Positions 1 to 5,341 of a DNA stretch of 8,329 nt are shown in pieces (position 1 is the first letter of the stretch; every line of letters begins with the position of its first letter). This DNA comes from Clostridiales bacterium (lineage in GTDB: Bacteria > Bacillota > Clostridia > Lachnospirales > Lachnospiraceae). Below the pieces are notes generated by a model. That model searched no databases and had not been told where the DNA came from. It worked only from the letters and a program-made list of their open reading frames with translations. A program made the translations under genes and the position numbers. Location of the stretch: assembly GCA_020859965.1 (NCBI GenBank), contig JAJBVF010000217.1, positions 1 through 8,329 on the forward strand, read 5' to 3'.

Positions 1-54
1 TATATATACTCTCCTGATCAATAAATTTGAATATTTAAACAACAATGGCGATCC
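1..54 (-). other. 3' flank of the nuclease gene with a possible ribosome binding site for a gene off the left edge
   Basis: This is AT-rich sequence downstream of the nuclease gene with no visible terminator hairpin. On the minus strand it contains AGGAGA (plus positions 10-15), nine bases before the window edge. That is where the ribosome binding site of a following minus-strand gene would sit if its start codon lay just outside. The match is short and the start codon cannot be seen. Confidence 0.3.
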
Positions 55-1029
55 TCAGCGCAATTCATTTTCAGCATTGAGCTGTTGAAATAAAAGGTCA
101 CGGTAAAGCGGATCCGTCGATGCCTTCAGAGCATCCTCCGTCCGGCCTTCCATAAGAAGCTTTTTGACAAGCTCAGCCATACTGTCTATTCCCTGTGATA
201 TTCCTTGTGATATTCCTTTTTGAATTCCCTTCTCTTCTATCAGATCGGATAAATTACACATCAGATTCAGCTCCTTCCCAAATTCTTCCTGTATCGGAAT
301 GAAATACTTTTCTTCGAGGAGTTTCCTTTTTTCCTCATACGACAGGTTCACAGACAGTATTATATTCAGCAGTTGTAATAAAACGTTGTCCGTTTCAACA
401 GTCTCGTTTAATGTAATAATTACGACATTGAGTTTATCATAGGCCTGCCGTCTCATCGGAAGCACGCCATACAGATCAAACTGTCCTATCGAATAAGAAG
501 CAATCCTGTTTCCATATTTTTGCGGTGCATTCATACAGATCCAGATACTGGAAACCTTCTGAATTTTATCATAGTCGGAATGTGTAAACACCGTTTCCAG
601 TTGAGCAGAAATCATCCTGGCTCCATAAAAGACGCCTCTGGTCACGATCTGATATCCGGGATAAAAATCCTTTTGTGCCTCCGCGTTTATGAGCATAAAA
701 GCTGGTTCATAAGCATTTGGATCTGGCAGCCGCACAGAAAAGCGAATATCAAATCGAACTTCTCCTTCACCGTTCACTTTATCCTCATTCGGCAAGCCGA
801 TGATTCGTTCGGCATTTGTTTCACCGGGATATACAGGCACAGTTCCTATGTCAATTCCACCTTCTATGTAACCCGGAATATCTTCTAGAGACACCTCAAA
901 GAATTCTTCCAACGTATATTTTAAAATCCATGCTAAGATACTTTTGTGTGCTAGTACGCGTTTACACTGCGTGTCATATTGCACCTTTGCCCCGGAAAGC
1001 GAAAGCTCTTTCATAAATCCATTATACAC
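55..1029 (-). CDS. Rpn family / PD-(D/E)XK nuclease family transposase-like protein
   Basis: The product is 324 residues, in the usual range for the Rpn (recombination-promoting nuclease) and PD-(D/E)XK transposase-like proteins common in Clostridia. A PD-(D/E)XK active site is visible as D94 in FDIRF followed by E117-A-Q119 in NAEAQKDF. An N-terminal segment with KVQYDTQCKRVLAHK (residues 15-29) is typical of the family. The C-terminus carries a short Gly-Ile repeat, GIQKGISQGISQGI (268-281), then a helical tail; such Gly-rich repeats are common in these proteins. The start is GTG at 1029, chosen because GAGGAG lies 8 bases upstream; the next in-frame ATG (1014) is 23 bases from it. Family members act as DNA endonucleases, and E. 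coli RpnA promotes RecA-independent recombination, but the cellular role here is unknown. No second transposase gene or flanking inverted repeats are visible. Base composition is visibly more AT-rich than nrdD. Confidence 0.8.
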   Translation of the reverse strand: MYNGFMKELSLSGAKVQYDTQCKRVLAHKSILAWILKYTLEEFFEVSLEDIPGYIEGGIDIGTVPVYPGETNAERIIGLPNEDKVNGEGEVRFDIRFSVRLPDPNAYEPAFMLINAEAQKDFYPGYQIVTRGVFYGARMISAQLETVFTHSDYDKIQKVSSIWICMNAPQKYGNRIASYSIGQFDLYGVLPMRRQAYDKLNVVIITLNETVETDNVLLQLLNIILSVNLSYEEKRKLLEEKYFIPIQEEFGKELNLMCNLSDLIEEKGIQKGISQGISQGIDSMAELVKKLLMEGRTEDALKASTDPLYRDLLFQQLNAENELR

Positions 1030-1067
1030 ATTTTTTTCTCCTCTGCAACTTTTTTGTGTGCACTTTC

Positions 1068-1095
1068 ATTATATCTCTTTTTGTTTATTTATCAA
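1068..1095 (-). promoter_or_regulatory. sigma-A promoter of the nuclease gene
   Basis: Read on the minus strand, TTGATA (plus 1090-1095) and TATAAT (plus 1068-1073) are separated by 16 bases. The -10 box is a perfect consensus match. Transcription would begin near 1061, giving a leader of about 30 bases that carries the GAGGAG ribosome binding site and the GTG start at 1029. Confidence 0.75.
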
Positions 1096-1260
1096 TCTTT
1101 TTATTTATAGTTAAATAAATATTTCATTTTAGATCCGAATAACAAAAAACGAAGAATACCATTCATTTTACCGGCCTGTAGATCCGGTCTTATACGTTTT
1201 TCACAAAGTCTCTGCATTTTTCAGAATCGCTTTTTGTATGCCTCTCCTTCGAGTTCCATC
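1096..1260. other. intergenic sequence between divergent promoters
   Basis: This is AT-rich sequence between the promoter of the nuclease gene and the promoter of nrdD. The only structure I see is a weak inverted repeat, ACCGG (1170-1174) with CCGGT (1184-1188), with a 9-base loop. A T-run follows only after several bases, so it is not a convincing terminator. No ORF of coding character and no RNA gene is recognisable. Confidence 0.4.
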
Positions 1261-1288
1261 TTGACTTTTCCATGAAAACATGTATGAT
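1261..1288 (+). promoter_or_regulatory. sigma-A promoter of nrdD
   Basis: TTGACT (1261-1266) and TATGAT (1283-1288) are separated by 16 bases. The predicted start of transcription is around 1294-1296, at the left edge of the first NrdR-like box, so bound NrdR would block this promoter. The leader to the nrdD start codon is about 140 bases. The in-frame ATG at 1280 lies within the promoter, upstream of the predicted transcription start, so it cannot be the translation start. Confidence 0.7.
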
Positions 1289-1295
1289 GAAAGAA

Positions 1296-1311
1296 GCGCA
1301 ATATTTGGTGC
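1296..1311 (+). promoter_or_regulatory. NrdR box 1 (proximal to the nrdD promoter)
   Basis: The 16-mer GCGCAATATTTGGTGC resembles the NrdR consensus acaCwAtATaTwGtgt. It matches the central CwAtAT and the GTG of the right arm and differs at several outer positions. NrdR is the ATP/dATP-sensing repressor of ribonucleotide reductase genes and binds pairs of such boxes. This copy is the weaker of the two; its credibility comes from its exact spacing to box 2. Confidence 0.55.
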
Positions 1312-1327
1312 AGGTTCTTGGCATGCG

Positions 1328-1343
1328 GCACTATATCATGTGT
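1328..1343 (+). promoter_or_regulatory. NrdR box 2 (distal to the nrdD promoter)
   Basis: The 16-mer GCACTATATCATGTGT matches the NrdR consensus acaCwAtATaTwGtgt at about 13 of 16 positions, including CTATAT and GTGT. It starts 32 bp after box 1, with a 16-bp gap. Known NrdR pairs have 15-16 bp gaps, about three helical turns between centres. It lies in the transcribed leader of nrdD, as expected for a repressor site. Confidence 0.7.
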
Positions 1344-1435
1344 TGCATCACACTGAGACAATTCTACGGATTCATACAAACAGTCTGTCTTTATCAGTAT
1401 CCTGCCTCTTTTTTGCGCGACAAAAGGAGGACAAA

Positions 1436-3625
1436 ATGGGCAATACCGTAAAAACGAACGTCATTAAGCGCAACGGCGAGGAAGTGAGCTTTGATAAATC
1501 AAAGATTGAAAACGCCGTGCGAAAAGCAAATAACAGCGTAGAAAAAATCCATCAGCTCAATGAGTATCAGATCACGGCAGTAGCTGATACGATTGCGAAG
1601 CAGGCGATCGCATCCAGCCATGCAATGAATGTAGAGGACATTCAGGATCTCGTGGAGACAGGCATAATGGAAATGCGCGGCTATGAAGTAGCCCAGAAAT
1701 ACGTGCGCTACCGCTACAAGCGCGAAATTTCGCGCAAATCCAACACGACGGACAACAGCATTCTTTCCCTGCTGGACCAGATCAATGAAAACGCAAAGCA
1801 GGAGAATTCCAACAAGAACCCGACGATTAATTCCACGCAGCGGGATTATATGGCAGGTGAGGTCAGCAAGGATCTGACCATGCGCGTGCTGCTTCCCGAG
1901 GATATCGTACGTGCACACGAGGAAGGGATCATTCATTTCCATGACGCAGATTATTATGCGCAGCGTGAGCACAACTGCGATCTGATCAATCTGGAAGATA
2001 TGCTGCAGAATGGCACGGTAATCAGCGAGACGCTGATTGAAAAGCCGCACAGCTTTTTTACCGCCTGCAATGTCACGACGCAGATCGTCGCACAGGTGGC
2101 AAGTAACCAGTACGGCGGTCAGTCCTTTTCCCTGGCACACCTGGCTCCGTTTGTGGACATCAGCCGCCAGAAACTCCGCCAAAAGGTGATTGAGGAGAGA
2201 GAAGCCTGCGGGGAATCTCTCGATGAAGGGATCATCTCCATGATCACTGAGCGCCGTCTGAAGGACGAGGTACAGAGCGGCATTCAGACCATCCAGTATC
2301 AGCTCATCACGCTGATGACCTGTAACGGACAGGCTCCGTTCGTGACCATGTTTATGTACCTCGATGAAGTCCCGGAAGGGCGAACCCGCGACGACCTCGC
2401 GATGATCATCGAAGAAGTAATGCGCCAGCGGATGCAGGGTGTAAAAAATGAACGCGGCGCATGGATCACTCCGGCGTTTCCAAAGCTGATCTATGTGCTG
2501 GATGAAGACAATATCACCGAGGATTCCAAATACTGGTATCTGACAGAGCTCGCAGCGGAATGCACCGCGAAGCGCATGGTTCCGGATTATATCTCCGCAA
2601 AGATGATGCGCAAATTAAAGAAGGGCAATGTCTATACCTGCATGGGCTGCCGCTCCTTCCTGACAGTAGAGGATTCCCAGCGGAATCCGGATGGCAGCCA
2701 CAAGTTTTACGGACGTTTCAATCAGGGTGTCGTCACGATCAACCTCGTAGACGTAGCCTGCTCTTCCGAAGGCGATATGGATCGTTTCTGGGAGATTCTG
2801 GACGAGCGTCTGGAGCTCTGCCACCGCGCACTGCGCTGCCGCCACGAGCGTCTGCTCGGCACTGTTTCAGATGTAGCGCCGATCCTGTGGCAGTACGGCG
2901 CGCTGGCCCGCCTGAAAAAAGGTGAGACCATTGATAAGCTGCTCTACAACGGCTATTCAACCATTTCGCTCGGCTATGCCGGACTGTACGAAATGTGCGT
3001 ACGCATGCTCGGAAAATCCCACACAGATCCCGAAGCAAGCCCATTTGCGAAGCAGGTAATGCAGCGGCTGAATGATAAATGTGCAGAATGGAAAGCCGCT
3101 GAAAATATCAGCTATTCCGTGTACGGTACCCCGATGGAATCCACCACCTACCGTTTCGCGAAGCTCCTGAAAAAACGTTTCGGTATCATTCCGGGTGTTA
3201 CCGATAAAAACTACATCACAAACAGCTACCATGTCCATGTGACAGAAGAGATCGATGCCTTCAGCAAGCTCTCTTTTGAGGCTCCGTTCCAGGAACTCTC
3301 CCCGGGCGGCGCGATCAGTTATGTGGAAGTGCCGAATATGCAGAACAATATCCCGGCAGTTCTCTCTGTGATGAAATTCATCTATGACAACATCATGTAC
3401 GCGGAGCTGAACACCAAAAGCGATTTCTGCGACTGCTGCGGGTACAACGGAGAGATCAGAATCGTCGAAGATGAGGCCGGAAAGCTCATCTGGGAATGCC
3501 CGAACTGCGGCAACCGCGACCAGAATAAGATGAGCGTGGCACGCCGAACCTGCGGCTACATTGGCACGCAGTTCTGGAACCAGGGACGTACCCAGGAGAT
3601 CAAGGATCGGGTACTGCATCTGTAA
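1436..3625 (+). CDS. nrdD: anaerobic ribonucleoside-triphosphate reductase (class III, NrdD)
   Basis: NrdD reduces ribonucleoside triphosphates to deoxyribonucleotides in the cytoplasm without oxygen, using a glycyl radical. The product is 729 residues. An ATP-cone allosteric domain fills about residues 5-95 (VIKRNGEEVSFDKSKI near its start). The catalytic barrel follows, with candidate active-site cysteines at C211 (TACNVTTQ) and C402/C405 (TCMGCRS). GYAGLYEMC is at 513-521. A four-cysteine zinc site is formed by C665/C668 and C688/C691. The C-terminal RRTCGYIG carries the radical glycine G707. Start: ATG 1436 lies 5 bases after AAAGGAGG (1423-1430); an upstream in-frame ATG at 1280 falls inside the promoter and would add 52 residues unlike the family. 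Two NrdR-like boxes precede it. NrdG, its activase, is 400 bp downstream. All key motifs are intact. Assignment of the individual active-site cysteines is by analogy with E. coli and T4 NrdD. Confidence 0.97.
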   Translation: MGNTVKTNVIKRNGEEVSFDKSKIENAVRKANNSVEKIHQLNEYQITAVADTIAKQAIASSHAMNVEDIQDLVETGIMEMRGYEVAQKYVRYRYKREISRKSNTTDNSILSLLDQINENAKQENSNKNPTINSTQRDYMAGEVSKDLTMRVLLPEDIVRAHEEGIIHFHDADYYAQREHNCDLINLEDMLQNGTVISETLIEKPHSFFTACNVTTQIVAQVASNQYGGQSFSLAHLAPFVDISRQKLRQKVIEEREACGESLDEGIISMITERRLKDEVQSGIQTIQYQLITLMTCNGQAPFVTMFMYLDEVPEGRTRDDLAMIIEEVMRQRMQGVKNERGAWITPAFPKLIYVLDEDNITEDSKYWYLTELAAECTAKRMVPDYISAKMMRKLKKGNVYTCMGCRSFLTVEDSQRNPDGSHKFYGRFNQGVVTINLVDVACSSEGDMDRFWEILDERLELCHRALRCRHERLLGTVSDVAPILWQYGALARLKKGETIDKLLYNGYSTISLGYAGLYEMCVRMLGKSHTDPEASPFAKQVMQRLNDKCAEWKAAENISYSVYGTPMESTTYRFAKLLKKRFGIIPGVTDKNYITNSYHVHVTEEIDAFSKLSFEAPFQELSPGGAISYVEVPNMQNNIPAVLSVMKFIYDNIMYAELNTKSDFCDCCGYNGEIRIVEDEAGKLIWECPNCGNRDQNKMSVARRTCGYIGTQFWNQGRTQEIKDRVLHL

Positions 3626-3645
3626 AGGCACCGCTGTACAGAAAA

Positions 3646-3658
3646 TGTGCTTCGCACA
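3646..3658 (+). repeat. short hairpin 1 of the nrdD-nrdG array
   Basis: TGTGC (3646-3650) and GCACA (3654-3658) form a 5-bp stem with a TTC loop, 20 bases after the nrdD stop codon. It shares the TGYG...CRCA stem pattern with three later hairpins in this intergenic region. Confidence 0.55.
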
Positions 3659-3704
3659 CATTCATGTCTTCTGTGTGTCTTAAGATAGCATACTTTTACC
3701 GGGG

Positions 3705-3827
3705 TGCGGCTTCAGCCGCAAAACTCCCTGCGCCGCTGGCGCATCAATCGGATAGGGGAATGCTCTTCTCCCCTATCCGCTGCGCGGGGCGCGTGTGGCG
3801 TAAGCCACAAAACACATTATGCGCCCC
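3705..3827 (+). repeat. GC-rich cluster of consecutive hairpins between nrdD and nrdG
   Basis: Four perfect stems follow one another. TGCGGC (3705-3710) pairs with GCCGCA (3715-3720) around TTCA. TGCGCC (3729-3734) pairs with GGCGCA (3738-3743) around GCT. An 11-bp stem joins 3749-3759 with 3769-3779. GGGGCGC (3786-3792) pairs with GCGCCCC (3821-3827) and encloses TGTGGC-GTAA-GCCACA (3794-3809). The region is GC-rich, and the reading frames in it resemble no protein I know. It could be a repetitive palindromic element, an mRNA-stabilising 3' structure or a structured RNA; the sequence alone does not decide. Confidence 0.6.
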
Positions 3828-3834
3828 TGTGCAT

Positions 3835-3871
3835 AAAAAACGGCGGAGAATATTCTCCGCCGTTCGATTTT
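3835..3871 (+). terminator. rho-independent terminator after nrdD, possibly bidirectional
   Basis: A perfect 26-base palindrome (3839-3864) forms a 13-bp stem whose core is CGGCGGAGAAT with ATTCTCCGCCG. An A-run (3835-3840) precedes it and TTCGATTTT follows. It should end nrdD transcription and, because of the A-run, may also work on the opposite strand. It separates nrdD transcription from nrdG. Confidence 0.8.
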
Positions 3872-3923
3872 AGGAACAAAACTCCGTATAACAAAAACGC
3901 AACCGGCAAAACCGATTGCAAGC

Positions 3924-3952
3924 TTGAAATTATCCGTCCCACCCTTTATACT
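3924..3952 (+). promoter_or_regulatory. sigma-A promoter of nrdG
   Basis: TTGAAA (3924-3929) and TATACT (3947-3952) are spaced by exactly 17 bases, a near-consensus promoter. Transcription would start near 3959, leaving a leader of about 69 bases. I find no NrdR-like box around it. Confidence 0.75.
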
Positions 3953-4027
3953 GATAGATAAAAAATGTGGCATCAGACGGAATCAAATCCCCGCCCAAAA
4001 ATCCGTCTTCCTGCAGGAGGTATCCCT

Positions 4028-4522
4028 ATGAATTACGGAAACATCAAAAACTGCGACATCGCCAACGGTCCGGGCGTCCGGATCTCACTTTTCGTATCCG
4101 GCTGCCGCCACCACTGCAAGGGCTGTTTCAATCCGGAGACCTGGAGCTTTGATTACGGTGAACCATTTACCGCTAGGACCGAAGAGCAGATTCTCGAACT
4201 GCTGAAGCCCGATTATATCCAGGGGCTTACCGTGCTGGGCGGCGAACCGTTCGAACCGGAAAATCAGCCGGTCGTCGCCAGTCTCCTGAAAAAAGTGCGC
4301 GGGCAGTACCCGAATAAGGATATCTGGTGCTATACCGGCTATCTCTATGATGTCGATCTGATCCCGGGCGGCCGCGTATTCACGGAGGTGACGCAGGAAC
4401 TGCTCTCCTGCATCGACGTATTGGTCGATGGTGAATTCATAGAAGCGGAGAAGGATATTTCCCTGCAGTTTCGCGGCAGCCGGAATCAGAGACTTCTGCA
4501 CCTGAAGGAGCTTCAGGCCTGA
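4028..4522 (+). CDS. nrdG: anaerobic ribonucleotide reductase activating protein (radical SAM, NrdG)
   Basis: NrdG reductively cleaves S-adenosylmethionine with a [4Fe-4S] cluster and generates the glycyl radical on NrdD. The product is 164 residues, the compact size usual for the family. The radical-SAM motif is C26-RHH-C30-KG-C33, preceded by the conserved NGPGVR (13-18) and FVSGC. The GGEP motif that contacts the SAM amino group is at 71-74. Family landmarks WCYTGY (100-105), DVLVDGEF (130-137) and FRGSRNQR (148-155) are all present. The start ATG lies 7 bases after AGGAGG (4015-4020); the in-frame ATG at 3965 is not preceded by a comparable site and would add 21 atypical residues. The gene follows nrdD on the same strand but has its own promoter after a terminator, so the two are probably not strictly co-transcribed. 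It ends 28 bp from the convergent thiT stop, and no clear terminator hairpin lies between them. Confidence 0.96.
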   Translation: MNYGNIKNCDIANGPGVRISLFVSGCRHHCKGCFNPETWSFDYGEPFTARTEEQILELLKPDYIQGLTVLGGEPFEPENQPVVASLLKKVRGQYPNKDIWCYTGYLYDVDLIPGGRVFTEVTQELLSCIDVLVDGEFIEAEKDISLQFRGSRNQRLLHLKELQA

Positions 4523-4537
4523 TTGAATTCTGTCTTA

Positions 4538-4563
4538 TTATTCCTTTCCCTTATTCCTTTACC
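4538..4563 (-). repeat. 13-bp tandem repeat across the thiT stop codon
   Basis: TTATTCCTTTCCC (4538-4550) is followed directly by TTATTCCTTTACC (4551-4563), 12 of 13 bases identical. On the minus strand the second copy carries the thiT TAA codon and the first gives a further TAA behind it. It is probably a slippage duplication and leaves the protein end intact. Confidence 0.6.
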
Positions 4564-5213
4564 GCAGTCCGCTTCACGACCTGCAGCGCTTTCGCGACCG
4601 GAGGCAGTGAGATCACAACGACTGTGATAATTCCCTCCAGCAGAATATAGGAGTAATTATAAATGATCGGATACAGGGATGCGAGCGCCTGCGGAAAGTT
4701 CTCCGGCATATAATCCATCCAGTACAGGTAACCGCCCAGAGAATGGAATGCGCCGCGCACGAAAATCCCCAGCAAGTAGCCTTTGACCAGGCCATTTTTG
4801 GAGCGGCAGAATATACCGGCCAGACCGAGCCCCGCGAAAGCGAGAACATAGTCACAGCAAACCTGGAAAAAGCTCAGCACATATGGCTCCTGTAAAAACT
4901 GCAGAATGCCATAAGCAAGACCGGTCATAATACCGACCTTCACCCCGTACCAGTTTCCGATCAGGCAGATAAAAAGCATACTGAACAGCGTCACAGAGCC
5001 GCCGTACGGCAGGTTGAACAGCCGGATATAAGAGGTAATGAAAGCAAGCGCCATCGCCATCGCGCAAAATACAAGCTGTTTCGTGGACATTTTCTTAGCC
5101 GAACCCGCTTTTTCGCGAAGAAAGCCCGCTACTAATACCAGAGCGATCACCGCGATCACGCAAATCGCATAGCCCAGTGTAGTCAATCCGCCATCCGCAG
5201 TTACAATAGACAT
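4551..5213 (-). CDS. thiT: energy-coupled thiamine transporter, S component (ThiT)
   Basis: ThiT is the membrane protein that binds thiamine for an ECF-type ABC importer; the shared EcfA-EcfA'-EcfT motor is not in this window. The product has 220 residues and is mostly membrane segments. Ligand residues known from Lactococcus lactis ThiT have likely equivalents: E109 (QEPYV), H157 and W165 (AFHSLGGYLYW, same 8-residue spacing as H125/W133), and Y181 and N186 (same 5-residue spacing as Y146/N151). GGSVTLFSM (71-79) is also typical. An extra hydrophobic segment at about 13-32, followed by a basic linker, precedes the core and makes it longer than the roughly 180-200 residues usual for ThiT. The start ATG lies 7 bases after GGGAGG. 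A near-perfect promoter sits upstream, but the leader of about 35 bases is too short for a TPP riboswitch. Another S-component specificity is possible but less likely. Confidence 0.85.
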   Translation of the reverse strand: MSIVTADGGLTTLGYAICVIAVIALVLVAGFLREKAGSAKKMSTKQLVFCAMAMALAFITSYIRLFNLPYGGSVTLFSMLFICLIGNWYGVKVGIMTGLAYGILQFLQEPYVLSFFQVCCDYVLAFAGLGLAGIFCRSKNGLVKGYLLGIFVRGAFHSLGGYLYWMDYMPENFPQALASLYPIIYNYSYILLEGIITVVVISLPPVAKALQVVKRTAVKE

Positions 5214-5226
5214 AAAAATTCCTCCC

Positions 5227-5253
5227 TTTTGTCAGCTCGCGGCTGAACCAAAA
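5227..5253 (-). promoter_or_regulatory. inverted repeat in the thiT leader next to the ribosome binding site
   Basis: On the minus strand TTTTG and CAAAA flank TCAGC-CGCGA-GCTGA (plus arms 5227-5231/5249-5253 and 5232-5236/5242-5246), with two unpaired bases on one side. It spans the predicted transcription start and ends beside the GGGAGG ribosome binding site. It could be an operator or a hairpin affecting translation. The role is inferred only from its position. Confidence 0.4.
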
Positions 5254-5255
5254 GG

Positions 5256-5284
5256 AGTATACTGCATACAAAAATCAATGTCAA
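5256..5284 (-). promoter_or_regulatory. sigma-A promoter of thiT
   Basis: On the minus strand TTGACA (plus 5279-5284) is a perfect -35 box and TATACT (plus 5256-5261) the -10 box, with exactly 17 bases between. Transcription should start near 5249. The -35 box lies inside the region used by the divergent ABC transporter promoter. Confidence 0.8.
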
Positions 5285-5292
5285 ACGCTTTC

Positions 5293-5301
5293 TGTTACAA
5301 T
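5293..5301 (+). promoter_or_regulatory. extended -10 promoter of the ABC transporter gene
   Basis: TG-T-TACAAT (TG at 5293-5294, hexamer 5296-5301) is an extended -10 element. No good -35 box is found 17 bases upstream, which an extended -10 can tolerate. Transcription would start near 5308, giving a leader of about 34 bases before the ATG. Confidence 0.5.
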
Positions 5302-5341
5302 CACATTTACCACAATCTGCAAGTTAAACGAGAGGCCTGCT

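Noticed and set aside
1280..1435. N-terminal extension of nrdD by 52 residues from the ATG at 1280
   Set aside because: It lies within the predicted promoter, covers both NrdR-like boxes, encodes residues unlike NrdD, and a strong AAAGGAGG sits 5 bases before the ATG at 1436.
1499..2182. Long minus-strand reading frame inside nrdD (227 residues)
   Set aside because: It is a shadow of the nrdD coding sequence; it resembles no family and has no ribosome binding site of note.
2957..3661. Minus-strand reading frame of 234 residues over the nrdD 3' half
   Set aside because: It overlaps the strongly conserved NrdD C-terminus in the opposite strand and looks like no known protein.
3664..3961. Small plus-strand reading frames in the nrdD-nrdG spacer (69 and 85 residues)
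   Set aside because: They run through perfect hairpins and the terminator, and their sequences show no protein-like conservation that I recognise.
5281..5294. Sequence around AAACGCTTTC resembling a CcpA cre site near the thiT -35 box
   Set aside because: The inner bases fit, but the outer TG and CA positions of the cre consensus do not match, so it is too weak to call.
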